From NCBI GenBank assembly GCA_945877525.1, contig CAMDVP010000144.1, positions 1-7,794 on the forward strand: a stretch of DNA of 7,794 bases, given 5' to 3'. The DNA comes from an uncultured Clostridia bacterium (GTDB lineage: Bacteria; Bacillota; Clostridia; Christensenellales; Aristaeellaceae). Position 1 is the first letter of the stretch. Each line of letters starts with the position of its first letter. The notes beneath the pieces are model-generated. The model saw only the letters and a program-made list of their open reading frames with translations. It was not told where the DNA came from and made no database searches. Of the stretch, positions 1 through 5,849 are shown in pieces. A program made the position numbers and the translations under genes.

Positions 1-41
1 CTTGCTGGGATTAAGAAAACTTACCGGACTGACAAGTTTCT

Positions 42-1313
42 CTATTGATGATACATCTTCAAAAGCACCTCGCTGCCCCGGCCGATCAGGCTCGCGCCGC
101 GCACGGGATGGACAATTTTGCCGTCCCGCACCAGATATCCCTCGCTGACGGCGAAGTTGAACTCGCCCGTGGCAGGGTTCACCGAGCCGCCTCCCATCGA
201 GCGGGCATACAGGCCGTCGCCCATGGTGGCGATCATCTCGGCCTCGTCGTCGTGGCCGGGGGCGATGAAGGTGTTGCGCATGCGGGAGGTGGGGGCCCAG
301 GCGTAGCTCTGGCGGCGGCCGGAGCCGGTGGGCGCCATGTTCATGCGGCGGGAGCCCAGCTTGTCAATCATGTAATTCTTGAGCACGCCGTTCTCAATCA
401 GGGTCAGGTTGGTGGTGGGCATACCCTCGTCGTCCACGTGCAGGCTGCCCCATTCGTTGACCATGGTGCCATCGTCAATGGCGGTCACGCAGGGAGCGGC
501 GATCATCTGCCCCAGCTTGCCGGAGAATTCGCTCACGCCAAAGGCCACGCTGGTGGCCTCCAGGCTGTGGCCGCAGGCCTCGTGGAAAATCACGCCGCCA
601 AAGCCGTTGTCGATGACCACAGGCATCATGCCCGCGGGGCACAGGGGCGCGTGGAGCATGGTGTGGGCCTGCTTCGCGGCCATCTCACCGTACCTGGCCG
701 GGTCGATGCGCTCGTCGAAAATCTCGAAGCCCATCATGGCGCCGGGACCCTCATGGCCCGTCTGCAGCTCGGTGCCGTTGCTGGCCACAGCGGCACAGCT
801 CAGGCGCGTCCACACGCGGCGGTCGGTCACGAAGGTGCCCTCGGTGTTGCAGATCAGCACGTCCTGCACGCTGTCCAGGTAGTTGGCCACCACCTGCACA
901 ATTTCTGGGGACACAGCCCGTGCCGCGGCCTCGGCCGCACGGAGTTTTTCCGCCTTGCGGGCAGCCTTCACCTCGCCGGGAAGAATACGGATTTCCTCCG
1001 GACGCGCGGCGTTCCAGGGCTTGAAGGGTTCGATGACGCAGCCCTTGCCGCCCTTCACCGCGGCGGCAGCCTGCTCGGCGCAGGCCAGAAGCCCTTCGCG
1101 GGAGGTATCGTTGGTGTGGACATAAATGGCGTTGGTGCCGCTGAATACGCGCACGCCCGCGCCGTGGAGCCTGCCGGTGTTCACCGTTTCCAGGCGGCCG
1201 GATCGCATGGTCAGGGTATGATCCAGGCGATCCTCCAGGAAAATTTCGGCAAAGTCGCCGCCCGTGCGCACCGCGCAGGCCAGCACCTCCCGTGCAATAT
1301 TCTGATCCAGCAT
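42..1313 (-). CDS. tldD: TldD/PmbA-family zinc metalloprotease, C-terminally truncated
   Basis: Encodes 423 residues of a TldD-like protein. The family forms TldD/TldE heterodimers that degrade unfolded or modified peptides, including microcin and antitoxin precursors in E. coli. The zinc motif HExxxH is seen as HEACGH at residues 244-249, followed by the family-typical SLEATSVAFG stretch, and the conserved GSGRRQSYA and GGGSVNPATGEF segments lie near residues 330-385. I chose the ATG at 1313 because GGAAGG lies 7 bases upstream; an in-frame ATG at 1403 has no such support. Family members run to about 450-480 residues and carry a Cys zinc ligand in a C-terminal Cys-Gly segment. Here the reading frame stops right after GSEVLLKMYHQ, so that ligand and the last strands are missing. 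The sequence beyond the stop is AT-rich and does not encode the missing part in any frame. It is therefore probably a broken gene or one cut by an insertion. It follows vanX by 90 bases on the same strand. The partner tldE is not in the window. Confidence 0.88.
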   Translation of the reverse strand: MLDQNIAREVLACAVRTGGDFAEIFLEDRLDHTLTMRSGRLETVNTGRLHGAGVRVFSGTNAIYVHTNDTSREGLLACAEQAAAAVKGGKGCVIEPFKPWNAARPEEIRILPGEVKAARKAEKLRAAEAAARAVSPEIVQVVANYLDSVQDVLICNTEGTFVTDRRVWTRLSCAAVASNGTELQTGHEGPGAMMGFEIFDERIDPARYGEMAAKQAHTMLHAPLCPAGMMPVVIDNGFGGVIFHEACGHSLEATSVAFGVSEFSGKLGQMIAAPCVTAIDDGTMVNEWGSLHVDDEGMPTTNLTLIENGVLKNYMIDKLGSRRMNMAPTGSGRRQSYAWAPTSRMRNTFIAPGHDDEAEMIATMGDGLYARSMGGGSVNPATGEFNFAVSEGYLVRDGKIVHPVRGASLIGRGSEVLLKMYHQ

Positions 1314-1358
1314 GTGATGCCTTCCTTTCCTTGCGGCATGCGCCGCATTGTTTCCATC

Positions 1359-1388
1359 ATCATAAGCTATGCCTAACGCTGTTGTCCA
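1359..1388 (-). promoter_or_regulatory. Possible internal promoter for tldD
   Basis: In the 90-base gap between vanX and tldD the minus strand has TGGACA (1383-1388), an 18-base spacer and TATGAT (1359-1364), each close to the sigma-A consensus. Between it and the tldD start there is a small hairpin, a 6-bp stem TGCGGC/GCCGCA at 1332-1347. tldD may thus be expressed both from the upstream operon promoter and from here. This is a weak call based on pattern alone. Confidence 0.35.
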
Positions 1389-1403
1389 GCGCGATGGTCT
1401 CAA

Positions 1404-2006
1404 TCATACAATATCGAAGTCAAACGCCTCATCCGGGTAAGGTTCCTTCATCAGGCGGTAGTGCCACCATTCGCACTCGTAGGGTGCGAAGCCCGCGTAG
1501 GCCATCAGCGCGCAGAGGGTGCGGCGGTTCTTTTCCTGCTCCGCCGTCAGGCCGGGGGCATTGTGGTGGCTGCGCTCGTCCATCAGGTCAAATCCGCCGC
1601 CCATATCCACAGGTCTGCCCGTCGCGTCCGTCAGCGTCAGGTCGATGGTAGAGCCCCGGCTGTGGCCGGAACGCAGGGCAATATACCCCAGTGGAAACAG
1701 CTGCGTCTTATCCAGATGGGGATAGAATTCCCCCTTCGTCTTGCCGTCCTCGGGCAGGCGGCTCCAGCGGACAAAATCGTCCACGGCCTTCTGCGGGCGG
1801 TACGCATCAAAGATAAGCATGCCATAGCCCAGGCGCTTCGCCTGCGCAAAGGCGACGGCCAGTGCCTGCGCCGCCTCATGGGTGGCCAGGGCCCGGGGCG
1901 CGGTATAGCCTGCCAGAGGATGGCCGGTCAGGTTATGGCTTGTGGCGTAGCGAACCTCCGCCCAAACACCGGGAACCGCCTCCGTCAAATCAACGAACTC
2001 GTGCAT
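1404..2006 (-). CDS. vanX: D-Ala-D-Ala dipeptidase, VanX/DdpX type (peptidase family M15D)
   Basis: Encodes 200 residues, matching the usual VanX length of about 202. The enzyme is a zinc dipeptidase that hydrolyses the free D-Ala-D-Ala dipeptide in the cytoplasm. Visible family residues: Arg69 in FDAYRPQ, zinc ligands His115 and Asp122 in SGHSRGSTIDLTL, the FDLMDERSHH segment after residue 139, and catalytic Glu179 with zinc ligand His182 in EWWHY. These line up with VanX Arg71, His116, Asp123, Glu181 and His184. There is no signal peptide. The start at 2006 is chosen because GGAGGGG sits 6 bases upstream; the longer frame from 2054 would add 16 residues without such a site. The start overlaps the end of the small upstream gene by 17 bases, which suggests translational coupling. 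No vanH or vanA ligase gene is present, so the role may be D-Ala-D-Ala recycling as proposed for E. coli DdpX, or resistance if partner genes lie elsewhere. Confidence 0.93.
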   Translation of the reverse strand: MHEFVDLTEAVPGVWAEVRYATSHNLTGHPLAGYTAPRALATHEAAQALAVAFAQAKRLGYGMLIFDAYRPQKAVDDFVRWSRLPEDGKTKGEFYPHLDKTQLFPLGYIALRSGHSRGSTIDLTLTDATGRPVDMGGGFDLMDERSHHNAPGLTAEQEKNRRTLCALMAYAGFAPYECEWWHYRLMKEPYPDEAFDFDIV

Positions 2007-2145
2007 CGATACCCCTCCAGGCATCATTATACCACTCATCGTATCGTTTTTCAATCAGGCTGCAGCCCGTATCGGGCCAATCGTCGCGGAAAATGGGATG
2101 CACATGCGGCTTGGGCGCGAATACCTTCCTGAACAGATTCATCAT
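1990..2145 (-). CDS. Small protein of unknown function (51 aa), first gene of the vanX operon
   Basis: I do not recognise this product. The frame begins MMNLFRKVFAPKPHVH and ends RGIDARVR. It is rich in aromatic (several W, Y and F) and charged residues, with a basic amphipathic N-terminus, and has no clear membrane segment or Cys metal motif. Support for it as a real gene: GAGGTGAG lies 5-6 bases before the first ATG (2145) and about 9 before the second (2142); a consensus promoter sits just upstream; and its stop overlaps the vanX start by 17 bases in another frame, while the vanX ribosome binding site lies inside its coding region. The short leader implied by the promoter (about 12 bases) makes this the first translated gene of the transcript. 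It could be a small protein working with VanX, or a leader ORF that passes ribosomes on to vanX. Confidence 0.6.
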   Translation of the reverse strand: MMNLFRKVFAPKPHVHPIFRDDWPDTGCSLIEKRYDEWYNDAWRGIDARVR

Positions 2146-2164
2146 GTTTCTCACCTCGATGTAC

Positions 2165-2193
2165 ATTATAATCATTTATATTTCGTCTGTCAA
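2165..2193 (-). promoter_or_regulatory. Consensus sigma-A promoter of the small ORF-vanX-tldD operon
   Basis: On the minus strand TTGACA (2188-2193) is followed by exactly 17 bases and TATAAT (2165-2170), a perfect consensus in an AT-rich stretch that contrasts with the GC-rich genes. The predicted transcription start, near 2158, falls almost on the ribosome binding site of the small ORF. A second TTGACA lies at 2201-2206, 13 bases further upstream; it has no well-spaced -10 of its own. Confidence 0.85.
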
Positions 2194-2243
2194 TGTATTT
2201 TGTCAAAAGAATTATTAAAACATGATGAGGAATTTCATCACAC

Positions 2244-2268
2244 AAAAAAGGACGCCTCCCGCGTCCTT
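2244..2268 (-). terminator. Intrinsic terminator after dacF
   Basis: Read on the minus strand, AAGGACGC and GCGTCCTT form a perfect 8-bp stem (2261-2268 with 2248-2255) around a 5-base loop, followed by an unbroken run of Ts (2244-2249, partly within the stem). It starts 20 bases after the dacF stop and ends that transcript before the next minus-strand promoter. Confidence 0.9.
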
Positions 2269-2288
2269 CATGCAGCAAGCCCTGTCCC

Positions 2289-3449
2289 TTACCGCCAGTT
2301 GTTCATGATCCTGTACAGCCCTTCAATAAACCCCGGCCGTGGTACATCTCCGGCAGCCACACAGTTCAGCCGGGCAATCACTCGCTCTCCCAGCAGCACG
2401 CTCACCGTGCCCAGTACATCCCCCTCCGCGATCGGCGCCGCCACATACTCCGGCAGGGAGAGTTCCAGCCGCAGTTCACTCTGCTGGCCGTTGCGCAAAA
2501 GCATCGACAGGCCGCTGCCCAGCTTCAGCTCCACTCGGTCGGCACTGCCGCCCCGCACAGGCAGGCTTTCCCCCAACAGGTCTCCCTTGCGGGCGATCAC
2601 CGTGCGCTGATAGTTGGCAAAGCCGTAATCCATCATGGCCCGTGCTTCGTCAAAGCGCGTCTGACTCCTGGGCGTACCCAGCACAATGGCAATCAGCCGC
2701 ATGCCGTTTTTCTCGGCGGTGGCGCACAGGCAGTATTTCGCCGCATCGGTGGAGCCGGTCTTGAAGCCGTCGCAGCCCTGGTAGAAGCGCACCAGCCGGT
2801 TGGTGTTGGTCAGGTCGGTCACCCGGCCGCCGGGGTGGGTCAGCTTGTCAATCCACACGCTGGCATACTTGTGATAGTCCGGGTGCTTCGCCACCTCGCA
2901 GGCCAGGCGCATCACGTCCCGGGCGGTGGTGTACTGCCCCTCCTGCGGATATCCTGTGCAGTTGACATAGGCTGTGTTGGTCATGCCAAGCTCCGCCGCC
3001 CGGGCGTTCATCCGGCTGACGAAGGCCCCCTCGCTGCCGCAGAGAAACTCCGCCAGGGCCACGGCGCTGTCGTTGGCGCTGGCCATGATGGTGGTGCGCA
3101 GCAGATCCTCCAGACGGTAGATGGCATTGGCGTCCAGCAGCGCCTGACTGCCCTTCATGGCGGCGGCATTCGGGCTGACGGTGACCTGCGAATCCAGCGT
3201 CGCGTCACCCCGCTCCAGCGCCTCGAAGGTCAGCAGTGCCGTCATCAGCTTGGTAATGGAGGCTACCTCACGCCGCTCGTCGGCATTCTTCTCAAAGATC
3301 ACCGTACCCGTGGCCGCCTCCGCCAGAATGGCCGAGGGCGAGGTCAGCTCCATGGGCTGGCCTTCCTCAATGGGCGCAGCGGCTCCCCCCAGGGGCGTCC
3401 ACAGGCACAGGCACAGCGCCCCGGCCAGCACGCGCTTCATGCATTTCAT
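2289..3449 (-). CDS. dacF: D-alanyl-D-alanine carboxypeptidase (low-mass PBP, peptidase family S11)
   Basis: Encodes 386 residues. It removes the terminal D-Ala from peptidoglycan pentapeptides outside the membrane. An N-terminal signal peptide is visible: basic MKCMKR, a hydrophobic stretch, and a likely cut after GGAAA near residue 25. The three penicillin-binding motifs are in order: SITK with the nucleophile Ser64 and Lys67, SAN at 124-126, and KTG at 230-232. The region after about residue 280 matches the all-beta C-terminal domain of PBP5-type enzymes, and the chain ends in a short amphipathic stretch with aromatics (FIEGLYRIMNNWR) that may touch the membrane. The start at 3449 lies 10 bases after GGGAGGAGG; an ATG at 3476 precedes that site and the one at 3440 is further away. 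The ribosome binding site is inside a long hairpin (3450-3510). The position after deoB-punA matches the drm-pupG-dacF order of B. subtilis, hence the symbol dacF. Confidence 0.95.
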   Translation of the reverse strand: MKCMKRVLAGALCLCLWTPLGGAAAPIEEGQPMELTSPSAILAEAATGTVIFEKNADERREVASITKLMTALLTFEALERGDATLDSQVTVSPNAAAMKGSQALLDANAIYRLEDLLRTTIMASANDSAVALAEFLCGSEGAFVSRMNARAAELGMTNTAYVNCTGYPQEGQYTTARDVMRLACEVAKHPDYHKYASVWIDKLTHPGGRVTDLTNTNRLVRFYQGCDGFKTGSTDAAKYCLCATAEKNGMRLIAIVLGTPRSQTRFDEARAMMDYGFANYQRTVIARKGDLLGESLPVRGGSADRVELKLGSGLSMLLRNGQQSELRLELSLPEYVAAPIAEGDVLGTVSVLLGERVIARLNCVAAGDVPRPGFIEGLYRIMNNWR

Positions 3450-3510
3450 ATGAAAAAAACCTCCTCCCTGTTTCAAGCATAGCTTGTCTCCCGGGAGAAG
3501 GTTTTTTCAT
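3450..3510 (-). promoter_or_regulatory. Long hairpin holding the dacF ribosome binding site (terminator-like, both strands)
   Basis: The arms ATGAAAAAAACCTCCTCCC (3450-3468) and GGGAGAAGGTTTTTTCAT (3493-3510) are inverted copies with one mismatch and one extra A. In the minus-strand RNA the single mismatch becomes a G-U pair, so about 18 bp can form, ending right beside the dacF start codon at 3449. The loop contains a second stem, CAAGC/GCTTG (3474-3478 and 3482-3486). The dacF ribosome binding site (3460-3468) lies fully inside the stem. Because the GC-rich stem is flanked by A and T runs on both sides, it also resembles a bidirectional intrinsic terminator, with a perfect U run in the minus direction. 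It could end punA transcription, hide the dacF ribosome binding site, or do both. The fold is seen in the sequence; the function is inferred. Confidence 0.7.
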
Positions 3511-3523
3511 GGTAAATGCTGTT

Positions 3524-3553
3524 ATACTATGCTTCATTAAAGAATTGCTTCAA
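3524..3553 (-). promoter_or_regulatory. Possible dacF promoter
   Basis: On the minus strand TTGAAG (3548-3553), an 18-base spacer and TAGTAT (3524-3529) form a moderate sigma-A-like match. The predicted start near 3517 would place the whole long hairpin in the dacF leader. The -35 part lies inside the left end of the 3537-3705 element, so the element would supply half of this promoter. Weak call. Confidence 0.35.
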
Positions 3554-3705
3554 GGAGACTGTCCGAAGGGCGACGCCTCGCCAGTGGCGACAAAGAGAAA
3601 GCCGAACGAGTCTGCCGAAACAAGCAGCCCTTGGACGCGACGATTGAGGCTGCGGACGCGTCCGCAGGCGCGAAACCTCCACCTTCGGCAAAGCAATTGC
3701 TTTAA
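3537..3705. repeat. About 170-bp structured element with imperfect terminal inverted repeats (MITE- or REP-like candidate)
   Basis: This fills most of the 268-base gap between punA and dacF. The ends are inverted copies, TTAAAGAATTGCTT (3537-3550) and AAGCAATTGCTTTAA (3691-3705), with one base missing in the left copy. A second inverted pair lies inside: CCGAAGG (3563-3569) and CCTTCGG (3682-3688). The interior is highly structured: GTCCGAAGGGC (3561-3571) pairs with GCCCTTGGAC (3627-3636) apart from one bulged G, enclosing the hairpin TCGCC-AGT-GGCGA (3578-3590), and CTGCGGACGCGTCCGCAG is a perfect 18-base palindrome at 3653-3666 plus two flanking bases each side. No gene with a ribosome binding site is present. 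This is the pattern of a small non-autonomous transposable element or a dispersed intergenic repeat, or of a structured RNA. Copy number cannot be seen from one window. Confidence 0.6.
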
Positions 3706-3717
3706 GCAGGAACAGGA

Positions 3718-4536
3718 TCACATCGTGGCAATGGTGGCGTCCAGCAGGCTGCGGAAGGCGGCCTTGGTACGGTTGGCCACGTCCATGACCTCCTGATGGT
3801 TCAGCGCCGCATCCGTCACGCCGGCGGCCATGTTGGTGATGCAGCTGACCCCCAGCACCCGCAGCCCGCAATGCCGGGCCACAATGGTCTCCGGCACGGT
3901 GGACATGCCCACCGCGTCCGCGCCGCACACCCGGGCCAGGCGGATTTCCGCCGGGGTTTCGTAGCAGGGGCCGTTGAACCACATGTACACGCCCTGACGC
4001 ACACAGTCCATGCCCAGGGCGTCCGCCTGACGCTGGCACAGGTCGATGAGCTCCCGGTCATAGGCGTGGGTCATGTCGGGGAAGCGGGGGCCGAATTCAT
4101 CCAGATTGGGCCCGGTAAGCGGATTCTTGCCGGAAAAATTGATGCAGTCGGTAAGAATCATCAGCGTACCGGGGCGGAAGGTGAGATTCACGCCACCGGC
4201 GGCATTGGTAAGGATCAGGGTCTGCACCCCCAGCAGCTTCATGATGCGCACCGGCAGGGTCACCTCGTCCAAGCCATACCCCTCGTAGGCGTGAAAGCGG
4301 CCCTGCATCATGCACACCCGCTTGCCATGCAGGGTGCCCGTCCACCAGCGCCCCGCATGCCCCGGCGCGGTGGATACCGGGAAGTTCGGGATGTCCTTGT
4401 AGTCGATGTACCTGGCGTTTTCGAGGGCCTCCACATAGTCGCCCAGGCCGCTGCCCAGCACCACGCCGATGTCCGCCCCGCCCACAGTGTCGCGGATGGC
4501 CTGTGCGGTTTGCCGCATCTGTTCATAGGTCAGCAT
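3718..4536 (-). CDS. punA: Purine nucleoside phosphorylase (trimeric, PNP I type)
   Basis: Encodes 272 residues, the usual length for the trimeric family. It splits inosine, guanosine and their deoxy forms with phosphate into base and (deoxy)ribose-1-phosphate in the cytoplasm. Visible motifs: phosphate loop GSGLG with Ser29, RFHAYEGY from residue 80 (family Arg/His phosphate contacts), TNAAGG at 110-115, CYETPAEIR with Tyr192 and Glu193, GMSTVPE at 210-216, and ITNMAAG with Asn235. The Asn/Glu pair is typical of enzymes that prefer 6-oxopurines. The start at 4536 has AAGGAG 8 bases upstream, and that site touches the deoB stop codon; the open frame extends to 4743 but only through deoB. Directly after deoB, its product ribose-1-phosphate is the substrate of the neighbouring enzyme. 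The symbol punA (pupG in B. subtilis) is by family and gene order. Confidence 0.96.
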   Translation of the reverse strand: MLTYEQMRQTAQAIRDTVGGADIGVVLGSGLGDYVEALENARYIDYKDIPNFPVSTAPGHAGRWWTGTLHGKRVCMMQGRFHAYEGYGLDEVTLPVRIMKLLGVQTLILTNAAGGVNLTFRPGTLMILTDCINFSGKNPLTGPNLDEFGPRFPDMTHAYDRELIDLCQRQADALGMDCVRQGVYMWFNGPCYETPAEIRLARVCGADAVGMSTVPETIVARHCGLRVLGVSCITNMAAGVTDAALNHQEVMDVANRTKAAFRSLLDATIATM

Positions 4537-4550
4537 ATCATTATCTCCTT

Positions 4551-5711
4551 TTACTTCAGTTCGTCCGCGAAGGATTGCGCCCCGAAGCGCTGGGGCAGCC
4601 CCAGCCATTGGGCGGCGGTGGCGGCAATGTCCGCATAGGTGGGCCGGGTACCCAGGTTGGTCAGCCCGGTCATGCGCCTGTGCCACACCAGCAGCGGAAT
4701 GTGCTCCCTGGTGTGGTCGGTGCCGGGGAAGGTGGGATCGCAACCATGGTCGGCGGTGATGATCAGCAAATCATCCTCCCCCATCAGCGCCTGCATTTCC
4801 GGCAGCTTGGCGTCGAAGTAGGCCAGCGCATCGGCAAAGCCCTGCACATCGTTGCGATGACCGTAGAGCATATCGGTGTCCACCAGATTGGTGAAGCACA
4901 GGCCGTCAAACTCCCGGCGCATATAGTCCAGCTGCGCCTCGATGCAGGCAGGATTTCCCGCGGCATGGTTGGAGCCGGTCAGCCCGCGGTGGTCGAAGAT
5001 GTCCTCAATTTTCCCCACGCCAAGGCTCTCCATGCCCGCAGCGCTCACCGCGTCCAGCAGGGTTTCACCGCAGGGAGGCAGTGAAAAGTCCCGCCGCCCG
5101 CTGGTGCGGGTGAAGTGTCCCGGCGCGCCCACAAAGGGTCTGGCAATCACGCGGCCCACGCCCAGGTCGCCCTGGAGCATTTCCCGGGCCGTCCGGCAGA
5201 AAGCGTAAAGCTCCTCCCGACTGAAAATGTCCTCATGGCAGGCGAGCTGAAACACGCTGTCCGCCGAGGTATACACGATCGGCGCGCGGGTACGCATGTG
5301 CTCCCCGCCCAGCTCATCCAGGATCGCCGTGCCGGAAGCCGCCTTGTTGCCAATGGTTTTGTGCCCAATAGCCGCCTCGAACCTGTCAAGAAAGTCACGG
5401 GGAAAACCGTTGGGAAAGGTGGGAAAGGGGTTTTCCAGCCTGAGACCGCTGATCTCCCAGTGGCCGGTGGTGGTGTCCTTGCCGGCGCTCATTTCCCGGC
5501 ACAGCCCGAAGGCCCCCACCGCGCCCGCATCCGCCGGATAGCCCAGGGGCTCGATCTGTCCCAGGCCCAGCCGCGCCATGTTCGGCAGGGCGGGATGGCA
5601 CCTTTCCACCACATGGGCAATGGTGGACGCGCCCTCGTCGCCATATCGGGCCGCGTCAGGCAGCCAGCCCGCGCCGGCACCGTCCAGCACCGTGATAAAA
5701 ACACGCTTCAT
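4551..5711 (-). CDS. deoB: Phosphopentomutase
   Basis: Encodes 386 residues, close to the usual 390. It interconverts (deoxy)ribose-1-phosphate and -5-phosphate, linking nucleoside breakdown to the pentose phosphate pathway. It belongs to the alkaline phosphatase superfamily with two Mn ions. Family features in order: MKRVFITVLDGAGAG with metal ligand Asp10, the activating Thr segment KDTTTGHWE at 78-86, YTSADSVFQ with Asp151, DTDMLYGHRND with Asp280 and His285, TADHGCDP with Asp321 and His322, and GTDHTREHIP with His333. The cap domain lies roughly between residues 100 and 215. The ATG at 5711 has GGAGG 7 bases upstream. The first motif reads LDGAGAG where many relatives have LDSxGxG; the metal-binding Asp is kept. 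punA follows after 14 bases, so the two genes are surely cotranscribed. Confidence 0.97.
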   Translation of the reverse strand: MKRVFITVLDGAGAGWLPDAARYGDEGASTIAHVVERCHPALPNMARLGLGQIEPLGYPADAGAVGAFGLCREMSAGKDTTTGHWEISGLRLENPFPTFPNGFPRDFLDRFEAAIGHKTIGNKAASGTAILDELGGEHMRTRAPIVYTSADSVFQLACHEDIFSREELYAFCRTAREMLQGDLGVGRVIARPFVGAPGHFTRTSGRRDFSLPPCGETLLDAVSAAGMESLGVGKIEDIFDHRGLTGSNHAAGNPACIEAQLDYMRREFDGLCFTNLVDTDMLYGHRNDVQGFADALAYFDAKLPEMQALMGEDDLLIITADHGCDPTFPGTDHTREHIPLLVWHRRMTGLTNLGTRPTYADIAATAAQWLGLPQRFGAQSFADELK

Positions 5712-5743
5712 GGCAATTCCTCCTCTTCACTCATTCTGCCTCT

Positions 5744-5771
5744 ATTATAGCATGATTTTCCCCGACTGCAA
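5744..5771 (-). promoter_or_regulatory. Promoter of deoB-punA (extended -10)
   Basis: On the minus strand TATAAT (5744-5749) is preceded by TGC, giving an extended -10. TTGCAG (5766-5771) sits 16 bases upstream as a -35. The transcript would start about 25 bases before the deoB start codon. No operator for a deoxyribonucleoside regulator is obvious next to it. Confidence 0.75.
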
Positions 5772-5795
5772 GGGCCGCCAAGCCTGCTAAGACGC

Positions 5796-5824
5796 TTGAT
5801 TTTTTTCGCGGGGTGCGGTATGCT
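5796..5824 (+). promoter_or_regulatory. Promoter of the HAD phosphatase gene
   Basis: TTGATT (5796-5801), a 17-base spacer and TATGCT (5819-5824) match the sigma-A pattern well. It is back to back with the deoB promoter: 24 bases separate the two -35 boxes, so one regulator bound between them could affect both. Confidence 0.6.
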
Positions 5825-5849
5825 TGTGCCGTACAGGAGGTGCCCGAAG

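Noticed and set aside
45..1376. A 443-codon open frame on the plus strand opposite tldD
   Set aside because: It has no ribosome binding site, its composition is dominated by Ala, Gly, His and Val as expected for the reverse of a GC-rich gene, and the opposite strand encodes a clear TldD protein.
1377..1391. Small inverted repeat CGCTG/CAGCG after the vanX stop, as a terminator
   Set aside because: The stem is only 5 bp and no T run follows on the minus strand, so it is too weak to call.
3450..3536. A possible leader peptide starting at the ATG near 3536 and running into dacF out of frame
   Set aside because: No ribosome binding site is visible before it, it would translate through the long hairpin, and its frame shows no features beyond those forced by the inverted repeat.
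3527..4039. A 170-codon minus-strand frame spanning the end of punA and the 3537-3705 element
   Set aside because: Most of it overlaps punA in another frame, it has no supported start, and its tail is only a read-through of the repeat-like element, rich in Arg and Leu with no recognisable domain.
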